A DNA stretch of 64,000 nucleotides from Lachnospiraceae bacterium (GTDB lineage Bacteria; Bacillota; Clostridia; Lachnospirales; Lachnospiraceae), in contig JAFWZV010000010.1 of NCBI GenBank assembly GCA_017517305.1, forward strand, positions 239,423-303,422, read 5' to 3'. A program made the position numbers and the translations under genes. Each line of letters begins with the position of its first letter. Position 1 is the first letter of the stretch. Positions 1-8,116 of the stretch are shown here, piece by piece. The notes beneath the pieces were generated by a model. It did not search any database. It was not told the origin of the DNA and was given only the letters and a program-made list of their open reading frames with translations.

Positions 1-1
1 T

Positions 2-541
2 GTAGGACATGATATTTTATTCGGTCTTATGATGGCTATGCTTTTCCTTCCACAGGTAGTACTTAATGTACCACAGTATATGTTATTCAATAAGTTTGGT
101 TGGGTAGGATCAGAGCATTACCTTCCACTTATTGTACCTGCTGCATTTGCAACAGAAACTTACTTCATCTTTATGCTTATTCAGTTCTTAAGGGGTGTAC
201 CTAAGGAGCTAGAAGAATCAGCTCAGATTGATGGATGTAATGTTTTCCAGATTCTTATAAAGATAATCGTACCTATGATTATGCCAGCAGTTGTGTCTTG
301 TGCATTGTTTAAGTTTATGTGGGCATCAAATGACTTTATTGGACCACTTCTTTATGTTAAGACACCAGCAAAGTACCCAGCAACAATCTTTGTAAAGCTT
401 TCTATGGATAGTGATGCAGGTTTTGATTGGAACAGAGTACTTGCTACATCACTTATATCAATTATGCCAAATATCTTAGTATTCTTTGCTGCTCAGAACC
501 AGTTTATCGAGGGTATCTCAGCAGGTGGTGTAAAGGGTTAA
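2..541 (+). CDS. Carbohydrate ABC transporter permease, MalG/LplC type (5' partial)
   Basis: The reading frame is already open at the window edge, so this is the C-terminal ~180 residues of a gene that begins upstream. It is an inner-membrane permease of the binding-protein-dependent sugar importer family (MalG-like). The family EAA loop is visible as ELEESAQIDGC followed by a hydrophobic stretch; this cytoplasmic loop contacts the ATPase. The C-terminus ends in GISAGGVKG, typical of this permease class (LplC/YtcP relatives). It is followed after 17 nt by a YesL-like gene and then pectin-degradation genes, so the likely cargo is pectin-derived oligogalacturonides. The substrate is inferred from context only. 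The partner permease and binding protein should lie just upstream of the window. Confidence 0.9.
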   Translation, partial: VGHDILFGLMMAMLFLPQVVLNVPQYMLFNKFGWVGSEHYLPLIVPAAFATETYFIFMLIQFLRGVPKELEESAQIDGCNVFQILIKIIVPMIMPAVVSCALFKFMWASNDFIGPLLYVKTPAKYPATIFVKLSMDSDAGFDWNRVLATSLISIMPNILVFFAAQNQFIEGISAGGVKG

Positions 542-558
542 GATTTACGAGGTGAAAG

Positions 559-1260
559 ATGTTAAGAGGATTATTCAGTTTAGATAACCCAGTTATTAGA
601 TTCTTTTGTTTAATAGGAAACTTATGGATGCTGAATATTCTTTGGCTAGTATGTTCGCTCCCAATAGTAACATTGGGAGCGTCAACTACAGCCTTAGTGT
701 ACAGCTGTATGAAGCTTAGAGCAGATGAAGGTTATATATTTAAGAATTTCTTTAAATCCTTCAAGGAGAATTTTAAACAATCTACAATATTATGGTTATT
801 GTATCTGGTTGTAGGTGCTCTTCTTGGTTTAGGGCTTATATTCTGGAATAACTATACTATGCCAGGCTCAAAGCTTATATGGGGAGTAGTATTAGCATTT
901 TCTATATTATACTTAATCTCCATACTATATGTTTTTGCTATTCAATCAAAGTTTGTTAATACAATTAAAAATACAATTAAATATTCATTCTTAATAGCTT
1001 TTACTCATATTAAAGAGACAATAATGCTTGCGCTTATTGTAGCCGGAGTTGTTCTGGCTAATATGTTTACAATATTTTTGGTTAATTTTATAACCATCAA
1101 TGTTGGTATGAGTATTGTTAACTATTGGATGTCTGCTCATTATCAGGAGATTTTTGAAAAGTATATACCTAAAAAAAGATATACCAGTGATGATGACTAT
1201 TATGAGGAAGATGAAAATGAATCCTATGCTGATGCAGATGTGGTAGTTGAAGATAATTAA
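559..1260 (+). CDS. YesL family (DUF624) membrane protein
   Basis: This is a 233-residue polytopic membrane protein with about five hydrophobic segments (roughly residues 18-45, 75-97, 103-127, 142-165 and 150-185, the last two poorly resolved). The N-terminus NPVIRFFCLIGNLWMLNILW and the following PIVTLGASTTAL stretch match the DUF624/YesL family. Members are habitually encoded beside carbohydrate ABC permeases and pectin (yes/yte-type) genes. The C-terminal 25 residues are strongly acidic (DDDYYEEDENES) and presumably cytoplasmic. A good Shine-Dalgarno (gaggtgaaag) precedes the ATG. The molecular role is unknown; an accessory function for the adjacent importer is inference from co-location. 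Confidence 0.85.
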   Translation: MLRGLFSLDNPVIRFFCLIGNLWMLNILWLVCSLPIVTLGASTTALVYSCMKLRADEGYIFKNFFKSFKENFKQSTILWLLYLVVGALLGLGLIFWNNYTMPGSKLIWGVVLAFSILYLISILYVFAIQSKFVNTIKNTIKYSFLIAFTHIKETIMLALIVAGVVLANMFTIFLVNFITINVGMSIVNYWMSAHYQEIFEKYIPKKRYTSDDDYYEEDENESYADADVVVEDN

Positions 1261-1277
1261 TTATAAGAGGTAATGTT

Positions 1278-2117
1278 ATGCAGATTGGACTTAGGTTACA
1301 TGATTCTGAAAAAATAGAGATTAGAAATAGACTAGACGTAGTTAAATCTCAGGGTTTTGATTGCGTACATCTAGCACTTTCAAAGATAGAAGGTTTAAGC
1401 GCAGATGTTGATTCTTTATCTCCAGGTTATGCTATGTATCTTAAACATCTGTTTGACAATGCAGGTTTAGATATTGCGGTGTTAGGTAATTATCTAAATT
1501 TAGCACATCCTGATTCAGATACATTAAAGGTTATTCAACAAAAGTATATAGCACATTTGAGATTTGCGTCTCATCTGGGATGTAGTGTTGTTGGAACTGA
1601 AACAGGAGCACCTAATCCTACATATTCCTATGATAAGGAAGCTTGTCATAGTGATTGGGCACTTGATTTATTTGTAGAAAATTTAAAGCCAGTTATAGAG
1701 GCTGCAGAAAAATTTGGAGTGATTCTTGCTATAGAGCCAGTATATAAGCACATTGTATGGAATCCAGAGAGAGCAAGAATTGTATTAGATAAGATTGGTT
1801 CTCCAAATCTTCAGATTATATTTGACCCAGTAAATCTTCTACATCCGGATAATTTGGACAGAAGAGATGAGGTTATTAAGGAAGCAATAGAACTTCTTGG
1901 ACCAGATATATCTATTATTCATCTTAAGGATTATGTGATGGATAATGGTCAGATGAATTGTTTGGGCTGTGGGTTTGGCCAGATGGATTATAACCAAATA
2001 GTTGAATTTGCAGTGAAGAAAAAACCATTCATTCAAGCTACATTAGAGAATACTACTCCTGATAATGCTATTAGAGCAAGAGAGTATATTCAGAGCTTGG
2101 AGAAAAAATATATATAA
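1278..2117 (+). CDS. Sugar phosphate isomerase/epimerase-like TIM-barrel protein
   Basis: A 279-residue protein of the xylose-isomerase-like TIM-barrel superfamily (AP-endonuclease-2 fold). Recognisable elements are GTETGAPNP (~residues 107-115), AIEPVYKHIVWNPERA with the metal-binding Glu (~153), IIFDPVNLLHPDN (~180-192) and the late HLKDY motif with His/Asp ligands (~215). These positions fit the usual Glu/Asp/His/Glu metal site. It sits between the YesL-like gene and a GH105 hydrolase with short gaps, so it probably acts on a pectin-derived sugar or uronate. The specific reaction cannot be read from the sequence. It is not KduI, which is present separately at 7173. Confidence 0.8.
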   Translation: MQIGLRLHDSEKIEIRNRLDVVKSQGFDCVHLALSKIEGLSADVDSLSPGYAMYLKHLFDNAGLDIAVLGNYLNLAHPDSDTLKVIQQKYIAHLRFASHLGCSVVGTETGAPNPTYSYDKEACHSDWALDLFVENLKPVIEAAEKFGVILAIEPVYKHIVWNPERARIVLDKIGSPNLQIIFDPVNLLHPDNLDRRDEVIKEAIELLGPDISIIHLKDYVMDNGQMNCLGCGFGQMDYNQIVEFAVKKKPFIQATLENTTPDNAIRAREYIQSLEKKYI

Positions 2118-2145
2118 TACTTAGTTAATTAAGAGGACTAGATTT

Positions 2146-3288
2146 ATGATAGATAATAATATTAAGAATAAAATTAATAAATATATAGATTATTTACTTG
2201 AGAATTCAAAGCCACAGGCTCCTATGTGGAATATTGAGAAGGTATTAAGTGGAGAGCCAAATAAGTGGAATTACATAGATGGCTGTATGATTACAGCAAT
2301 ATTATCCTTGTACGAAATGACAGGTGATGAAAAATATTACACATTTGCAAAGGATTTTGTGGATTACTATGTTCAGGAAGACGGTACTATAGCCACATAT
2401 GATCCTGAAGAGTTTAATTTGGATAATGTTAATACTGCCAGTAATTTATTCTATCTTTATGATAAAACAGGTGATGAAAAATACCGTAAGGCTATAGAGC
2501 TTGTTAGAGGACAGTTAGAAAGAATGCCTAGAACTAAGGAAGGAAACTTCTGGCATAAAAATATATATCCATATCAGGTATGGTTGGATGGAATGTATAT
2601 GGCACAGCCATTTTATATGAAATACGAGATGAAATTTAATGGTATGAAGGGTTGCATGGATTCTATTCATCAGTTTGAGAATGTAGAAAGATTGATGAAG
2701 GATGAAAAGACAGGCTTATACTATCATGGATATGATGAGAGTAGGCAAATGTACTGGGCAAACCCTGAGACTGGATGTAGCGCAAACTTTTGGCTTAGAG
2801 CTTTAGGTTGGTTTTCTGTTTCTCTTGTGGAGACAGCTACAGCAATGACAGATGTTTTATATGACGAGTTTAGATATCTTCTTAGATTATTAGAGAATTT
2901 AGTTGAAGCCTTAATTCCATATCAAGATGAGAGTGGAATGTTCTGGCAGGTGGTTGATCATCAGGGAGAAGAGGGGAATTATTTGGAAACCTCAGGTACA
3001 GCTCTTATAGCATATGCAATTCTTAAGGCTGTAAGACTTGGTTATTTACCTGATATCTATGAGAATATTGGCGTTAGAGCTTTAGAAGGTATTATAGACA
3101 GATATCTTTCTATAGATGATGAGGGAAATCTTGAACTTGGTGGTATATGTCTTGTTGCAGGACTTGGTGGAAAGACTAGAAGAGATGGTTCCACAGAATA
3201 TTACTACAGTGAGCCTGTAGTTAAGAATGAGGCTAAGGGAGTGGCTCCACTTCTATTGGCATATGTAGAGTTATTGAGAAGAGGATAG
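2146..3288 (+). CDS. GH105 unsaturated rhamnogalacturonyl/galacturonyl hydrolase
   Basis: A 380-residue protein of glycoside hydrolase family 105 (YteR/YesR), an (alpha/alpha)6-barrel that hydrates the double bond of unsaturated uronyl ends left by pectin lyases. The catalytic aspartate of the family lies in VWLDGMYMAQPF (Asp148); a second conserved acidic/Asn region is NLDNVNTASN (~91-100). The later ETSGTALIAYAI and the end of the barrel are also typical. There is no signal peptide, so it is cytoplasmic and acts on imported oligomers. Its product rearranges to 4-deoxy-5-ketouronate, the substrate of KduI encoded at 7173. It is followed directly (3 nt gap) by the GH28 gene. Whether it prefers rhamnogalacturonan or homogalacturonan fragments is not resolvable. 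Confidence 0.93.
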   Translation: MIDNNIKNKINKYIDYLLENSKPQAPMWNIEKVLSGEPNKWNYIDGCMITAILSLYEMTGDEKYYTFAKDFVDYYVQEDGTIATYDPEEFNLDNVNTASNLFYLYDKTGDEKYRKAIELVRGQLERMPRTKEGNFWHKNIYPYQVWLDGMYMAQPFYMKYEMKFNGMKGCMDSIHQFENVERLMKDEKTGLYYHGYDESRQMYWANPETGCSANFWLRALGWFSVSLVETATAMTDVLYDEFRYLLRLLENLVEALIPYQDESGMFWQVVDHQGEEGNYLETSGTALIAYAILKAVRLGYLPDIYENIGVRALEGIIDRYLSIDDEGNLELGGICLVAGLGGKTRRDGSTEYYYSEPVVKNEAKGVAPLLLAYVELLRRG

Positions 3289-3291
3289 TTA

Positions 3292-4887
3292 ATGATGGAT
3301 TTCAAAATAGTTGACATTTTTAATAGAAGTGTAACCTTTGAAATGAATAATAGTGAAGCTTATTTGTCAGGGCATACATACGATTTGTATGTTAATGATG
3401 AATATAGGAGTAGTGTAGATACAAATGTTTTTTCTGTGTTTGGTCTTTATCCAGATACAGAGTATGAGATTAAGCTAAAAGAACAAGGCTGTGACCAGAT
3501 ATTAAGTTGCTGTGTTGTAAAAACTAAGAAAGAGACAGTTTTGTTAGATGTATCTGAATTTGGCGCTGTAGGAGATGGTGTAAAGAATGATACTATTTCT
3601 ATACAGGCTGCTGTATATTGTTGTCCTGAAGGGGGAACAGTTAGAATTGGTAAGGGTACATATTTGACTGGACCTATATTTTTAAAAAGTAAAATTACAC
3701 TTTTGTTAGATGAAGGCGCAGTTTTATTAGGTTTAACAGATAGAAATGAATATCCAATTCTACCTGGTATGGTTAGAAGGACAGATGATATTAAACAGGA
3801 AATGAGCTTTACTTCTTGGGAAGGCAATCCCTTAAGTAGTTTTGCTTCACTTATTACAGGGCAGGATGTTAAAGATGTTGATATTATTGGTACTGGAATG
3901 ATAGATGGTAATGCTCAGAATTCTGACTGGTGGATAGATGTAAGAAATAAGAAAAAAGCTTGGAGACCAAAGCTTGTGGAGCTTACCAGGTGCAAAAATA
4001 TAAGAATACAAGGCTTGAAATTCCAGAATTCACCATGTTGGTCAATTCATCCTTATTATTCTGATAATATATCATTTGTTGATTGTAGTATATTTAATCC
4101 AGACAATTCGCCAAATACAGATGGCATTGATCCTGAGAATTGTTCTGATATAAAGATTATTGGTGTTAATATATCTGTTGGAGATGATTGTGTTGCCTTA
4201 AAAAGTGGAAAGATTTACATGGCGAAATATCACTACAAGAAGACAGAGAATATTACTATTAGGAATTGTAAATTCGAACGAGGCCATGGGGCTGTAACCA
4301 TAGGAAGTGAAATTGCCTGTGGAGTATGCAATCTAGATGTAAGTCAGTGCATTTTTGAACATACAGACAGAGGCCTTAGAGTAAAATCCAGAAGGGGAAG
4401 AGGAGATAAATCCGTACTGGAAAATCTTAGATTTTCAAATATTAAGATGAATTATGTACATATGCCTTTTACTATGAATATGTTTTACTTTTGCGATCCT
4501 GATGGCCATTCGGATTATGTTCAGTGTCAAGAGACTTTGCCTGTAGACGAGAAGACGCCAAGTGTTGGTAATCTTACAATTAGTGATATTGAGTGTCATG
4601 GAGTTAATGCAGTATTTGTATGTATATATGGTCTTCCTGAAAGCCCTGTAAGTGGTGTTTATATGGATAATGTTAAGGTTTCATATCTTCCAGAAGCACA
4701 AAGAGTTCCTATATGTCCTATTATGATGGATAATTTCCCTGATATGTGTGGAAGAGGAATTTATATAAAAAATGCTGATATGATTACTATGTGTAATATT
4801 GATATAGTAGGAAGCGTTGATGATGAACCTGAGCTTATAAATGTTAACCAGAAAAAGCTAGGAGGTGTTTCATATCGAAAAGTATGA
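3292..4887 (+). CDS. GH28 polygalacturonase, cytoplasmic
   Basis: A 531-residue family 28 glycoside hydrolase (right-handed beta-helix) that hydrolyses alpha-1,4-galacturonide bonds. All four family signatures are visible: NTDGID (Asp277), GDDC (Asp298, Asp299), GHG (His332) and RVK (Lys365). The first ~80 residues resemble a fibronectin-III-like sandwich (GLYPDTEYEIKL), followed by the beta-helix entry FGAVGDGVKNDT (~90-101), as in bacterial exo-acting polygalacturonases. No signal peptide is present, so it should work in the cytoplasm on imported oligogalacturonides. Start choice is between adjacent ATGs at 3292 and 3295, with AGAGGA upstream inside the GH105 stop region. Its 3' end overlaps the next kinase frame by about 23 nt. 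Confidence 0.93.
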   Translation: MMDFKIVDIFNRSVTFEMNNSEAYLSGHTYDLYVNDEYRSSVDTNVFSVFGLYPDTEYEIKLKEQGCDQILSCCVVKTKKETVLLDVSEFGAVGDGVKNDTISIQAAVYCCPEGGTVRIGKGTYLTGPIFLKSKITLLLDEGAVLLGLTDRNEYPILPGMVRRTDDIKQEMSFTSWEGNPLSSFASLITGQDVKDVDIIGTGMIDGNAQNSDWWIDVRNKKKAWRPKLVELTRCKNIRIQGLKFQNSPCWSIHPYYSDNISFVDCSIFNPDNSPNTDGIDPENCSDIKIIGVNISVGDDCVALKSGKIYMAKYHYKKTENITIRNCKFERGHGAVTIGSEIACGVCNLDVSQCIFEHTDRGLRVKSRRGRGDKSVLENLRFSNIKMNYVHMPFTMNMFYFCDPDGHSDYVQCQETLPVDEKTPSVGNLTISDIECHGVNAVFVCIYGLPESPVSGVYMDNVKVSYLPEAQRVPICPIMMDNFPDMCGRGIYIKNADMITMCNIDIVGSVDDEPELINVNQKKLGGVSYRKV

Positions 4888-5890
4888 TTTGATGACTTTA
4901 GGAGAGATAATGCTTAGATTATCACCTCCGGGCTATGAGAGAATGTCCAGAGGAGAGGTGTTCGATAAGAGAGCAGGAGGCTCTGAGCTTAATGTTGCAG
5001 CTGGTGTTGCCCATCTTGGACTTCGAACAGGAATCATATCTAAGCTTCCTGATAACAGTATAGGAGCATTTATTAAGAATCGTATAAGATTTGATGGAGT
5101 ATCTGATGATAATCTTATATATGATAGAAGCGATGATGCAAGGCTTGGAATATACTATTATGAATATGGTGCTGCTCCAAGAAAACCATCCATAGTATAT
5201 GATAGACAGAATTCTTCATTTACAAAATTATTGCTAGATGATATTCCAGATAGCGTGTATTCAAAGACTAGAATGTTTCATACAAGTGGTATCACACTTG
5301 CTTTAAGTAAGGAAATTAGAGTAGTCGCTATTGAGCTTATAAAAAGATTTAAAGAAAATGGTGCTATGATATCCTTTGATGTGAATTATAGAGCAAATTT
5401 ATGGAGTGAAGAAGAAGCGAGAGAGACAATTAAGTCAATACTTCCATATATTGATGTACTCTTTATATCAGAAGAAACCAGTAGAAGAATGATGCAGAAG
5501 ACTGGTGATATATCAGATATAATGAAAAGCTATACCCAGGAGTATCCTGTTAAGATTGTTTGTACAACACAGAGGAATGTACGTAGTCCTAAGGTACATG
5601 ATTTTACATCAACAATTTATAGTAAAGAGCATAAAAAATTCTATGTAGAAAAACCATACGAGAATATTGATGTAATAGATAGAATAGGATCTGGAGATGC
5701 GTATGTATCAGGCGTTTTGTATGGATTGCTTAAGCATGATGATCCGTTTAAGGCATTACAGTATGGAAATGCTACGTCTAGTGTAAAAAATACTATACCG
5801 GGTGACCTTCCTGCAAGTGATTTGGCAGAAATTGATGCCATAATAAAGAATCATAATGCAACAGGTCAGGTAAGTGAGCTTAATCGTTAG
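4865..5890 (+). CDS. PfkB family sugar kinase, KdgK-like (first copy)
   Basis: A ~341-residue ribokinase/PfkB-family kinase of the 2-keto-3-deoxygluconate kinase type. N-terminal LGEIMLRLSPPGYERM and GGSELNVAAGVAHLG form the sugar site. The C-terminal DRIGSGDAYVSG is the PfkB ATP/anion-hole signature with the catalytic Asp. The expected reaction is KDG + ATP to KDPG. The start is uncertain: the listed GTG at 4865 lies inside the only Shine-Dalgarno (AGGAGG, 4860-4865), which is spaced 8 nt from an in-frame ATC at 4874; in-frame TTG 4889 and ATG 4892 are further away. The gene overlaps the GH28 stop, suggesting translational coupling. A diverged second KdgK-like gene follows at 6032, so the two may differ in substrate. 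Confidence 0.88.
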   Translation: MFHIEKYDLMTLGEIMLRLSPPGYERMSRGEVFDKRAGGSELNVAAGVAHLGLRTGIISKLPDNSIGAFIKNRIRFDGVSDDNLIYDRSDDARLGIYYYEYGAAPRKPSIVYDRQNSSFTKLLLDDIPDSVYSKTRMFHTSGITLALSKEIRVVAIELIKRFKENGAMISFDVNYRANLWSEEEARETIKSILPYIDVLFISEETSRRMMQKTGDISDIMKSYTQEYPVKIVCTTQRNVRSPKVHDFTSTIYSKEHKKFYVEKPYENIDVIDRIGSGDAYVSGVLYGLLKHDDPFKALQYGNATSSVKNTIPGDLPASDLAEIDAIIKNHNATGQVSELNR

Positions 5891-5929
5891 AAAAAAATAG
5901 AATAACATACAAAAAACATATATTTTTTC

Positions 5930-5958
5930 TTGACAAATGTAAGCGCTTACATTATAGT
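5930..5958 (+). promoter_or_regulatory. Sigma-A-type promoter with palindromic operator in its spacer
   Basis: TTGACA (5930-5935) and TATAGT (5953-5958) are separated by exactly 17 bp. The spacer is almost wholly occupied by the perfect 16-bp palindrome ATGTAAGCGCTTACAT (5937-5952). The core TGTAAGCGCTTACA has the central CG step and symmetry of LacI/GalR-family operators and resembles a catabolite-responsive (cre) element. Binding there would block RNA polymerase directly. It controls the downstream block from kdgK2 through kdgA. Confidence 0.8.
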
Positions 5959-5988
5959 TTAATTAAGCTTTAGTTAACTAAAGTGTTG

Positions 5989-5997
5989 TGGTATAAT
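5989..5997 (+). promoter_or_regulatory. Possible second, extended -10 promoter
   Basis: TGG followed by TATAAT (5992-5997) forms an extended -10 box 35 nt upstream of the kinase ATG at 6032. No good -35 is seen (TTTAGT at 5969-5974 with 17 bp spacing). It could give a basal transcript independent of the operator-controlled promoter. Confidence 0.4.
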
Positions 5998-6031
5998 TAG
6001 AATCAAATTTAAAGTATTTGAGGAGGATATT

Positions 6032-7129
6032 ATGGAATTAAAGTTAAGAGATAAGAAGGATTGTACATTTGATGCAGTAAGCCTTGGTGAGGTTATGCTT
6101 AGACTTGATCCAGGTGAGGGTCGTATAAAGACAGCTAGAAGCTTTAAGGCTTGGGAAGGCGGCGGAGAATATAATGTTATTAGAGGTCTTCGCAGATGCT
6201 TTGGTCTTAAGACTGCTGTTATAACAGCATTTGCTGATAACGAGGTTGGTAAGCTTATGGAGGATTTTATTCTTCAGGGTGGAGTTGATACTTCTCTTAT
6301 TAATTGGATGAAGACTGATGGTATCGGTAGAACATGTAGAAATGGTATTAATTTTACTGAGAGAGGCTTTGGTATTCGTGGAGCACTTGGATGTTCAGAT
6401 AGAGCCAACACAGCTATTTCAAAGGCTAAGCCAGAGGATTTTGATTTTGAGTACATTTTCGGAACACTTGGAGTAAGATGGTTACATACAGGTGGAATAT
6501 ATGCGGCTCTTTCAGAGCAGAGCTGTGAGACTGTAATTGCAGCAATTAAAACAGCTAAGAAGTATGGTACTATTGTATCTTACGACTTAAACTATAGACC
6601 TTCTATGTGGAGTGCTATCGGTGGATTAGAGAAGGCACAGGAGGTTAATAAGGAGATTGCGAAGTATGTAGACGTTATGATTGGTAACGAGGAAGACTTT
6701 ACAGCGTGTCTTGGATTTGAGATAGAAGGAAATGATGAGAATCTTAAGGAGCTTAATCTTGATGGTTATAAGAAGATGATCAATGAGGCTGCTAAGACAT
6801 ATCCTAACTTTAAGGTGGTTGCAACAACTCTTAGAACTGTTAAGACAGCTACAGTTAATGATTGGAGTGCAATCTGCTGGGCTGATGGCAATATTTACAA
6901 GGCAGCACAGTATGATGGATTAGAGATTATGGATAGAGTTGGTGGTGGTGATTCATTTGCATCAGGACTTATCTATGGTCTTATTGAGACAGCTGATCCA
7001 GAGAAGGCAGTTAATTATGGTGCAGCACATGGTGCACTTGCAATGACAACACCTGGTGATACTACTATGGCATCTAAGTCAGAGGTTGAAGGCATCATGA
7101 GTGGAGCAGGAGCAAGAGTTAAGAGATAA
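6032..7129 (+). CDS. PfkB family sugar kinase, KdgK-like (second copy)
   Basis: A 365-residue PfkB-family kinase with LGEVMLRLDPGEGRIK at the N-terminus, GGGEYNVIRGLRR as the sugar-binding loop, SYDLNYRPSMW in the middle and DRVGGGDSFASG as the C-terminal PfkB signature with catalytic Asp. It is related to but clearly diverged from the kinase at 4865 and about 25 residues longer. It is the first gene of a transcription unit with its own operator-controlled promoter and is followed by kduI, kduD and kdgA, so it is the better candidate for the KDG kinase of this pathway. A strong SD (aggaggatatt) fixes the ATG. The SGAGARVKR tail is unremarkable. Confidence 0.88.
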   Translation: MELKLRDKKDCTFDAVSLGEVMLRLDPGEGRIKTARSFKAWEGGGEYNVIRGLRRCFGLKTAVITAFADNEVGKLMEDFILQGGVDTSLINWMKTDGIGRTCRNGINFTERGFGIRGALGCSDRANTAISKAKPEDFDFEYIFGTLGVRWLHTGGIYAALSEQSCETVIAAIKTAKKYGTIVSYDLNYRPSMWSAIGGLEKAQEVNKEIAKYVDVMIGNEEDFTACLGFEIEGNDENLKELNLDGYKKMINEAAKTYPNFKVVATTLRTVKTATVNDWSAICWADGNIYKAAQYDGLEIMDRVGGGDSFASGLIYGLIETADPEKAVNYGAAHGALAMTTPGDTTMASKSEVEGIMSGAGARVKR

Positions 7130-7172
7130 TCAAATTTGACATATAAAATAGTTATGATAAGGAGATTAAATC

Positions 7173-8036
7173 ATGGAATTAAGAACTGCAGCGTCACCTA
7201 GAGACGTAAAACATTACACAACTGAGAGATTAAGAGAAGAATTTCTTATAGAAAAGGTTTTCTATGAGGATGAAATAAAGCTTGTATATAGTCATATTGA
7301 CAGAATTATTACAGGCTCAGCTACTCCTGTTAATAAAGAACTTAGACTTGAAGCAGGTGATGAGCTTCGTGCTAAGTACTTCCTTGAGAGAAGAGAGATG
7401 GGAGTAATTAATATTGGTGGTGATGGAATCATTACTGTTGATGGCAGTGAATTCATTATTTCACATAAAAATGGTATGTATATAGGTATGGGTAAGCAGG
7501 ATATCACATTTAAGGCTATTGACCCAGCCAACCCTCCAAAGTTCTATATAAATAGTGCGCCAGCCCATACCACATACCCAACTGTTGTTATAAAGGTTGA
7601 TGGAGAGCCTGAGGAAGGTGTTGTAATCGTTAAGGATTCTAATAAGGTTGAGCTTGGAACTCTTGAGGATTCTAATCACAGAACAATCTGTAAGTATATT
7701 CTTCCAGGACAGGTTGAGAGCTGTCAGCTTGTTATGGGTATGACTCATCTTGAGCCAGGTAGTGTATGGAACACTATGCCAAGTCATACACATGATAGAA
7801 GAATGGAGGTTTATCTTTATTTTGAAATTCCAGAGGACGCATTTGTAATGCACTTTATGGGTGAACCTCAGGAGACTAGACACATTATCATGAGAAATGA
7901 ACAGGCAGTTATATCACCAAGCTGGTCCATTCACTCAGGCTGCGGCTCCAGAAACTATACATTTATATGGGGAATGGTAGGAGAAAATCAGGATTTTGAT
8001 GATATGGATCCTATTAGAAATCAGGATTTATTATAA
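7173..8036 (+). CDS. kduI: KduI, 4-deoxy-5-keto-uronate isomerase
   Basis: A 287-residue cupin enzyme (EC 5.3.1.17) converting 4-deoxy-L-threo-5-hexosulose uronate to 3-deoxy-D-glycero-2,5-hexodiulosonate. The zinc ligands are visible with exactly the family spacing: His205 and His207 in SHTHDRRME, Glu212, and His254 in SIHSGCG (spacings 2, 5 and 42, as in E. coli KduI). The length is close to the family norm (about 278). SD aaggagat precedes the ATG. It lies between the second kinase and kduD, completing the path from GH105 product toward KDG. Confidence 0.97.
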   Translation: MELRTAASPRDVKHYTTERLREEFLIEKVFYEDEIKLVYSHIDRIITGSATPVNKELRLEAGDELRAKYFLERREMGVINIGGDGIITVDGSEFIISHKNGMYIGMGKQDITFKAIDPANPPKFYINSAPAHTTYPTVVIKVDGEPEEGVVIVKDSNKVELGTLEDSNHRTICKYILPGQVESCQLVMGMTHLEPGSVWNTMPSHTHDRRMEVYLYFEIPEDAFVMHFMGEPQETRHIIMRNEQAVISPSWSIHSGCGSRNYTFIWGMVGENQDFDDMDPIRNQDLL

Positions 8037-8116
8037 TATTATCAAAGAATTTGAATTAAAGGGATATTTATAAAATTAATCAATTATAGTGAAATAAATT
8101 ATAGGAGGATTTTGAA

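Noticed and set aside
7461-7883. 140-codon open frame on the - strand
   Set aside because: It lies wholly inside kduI, whose zinc-binding residues are intact; no SD or family match.
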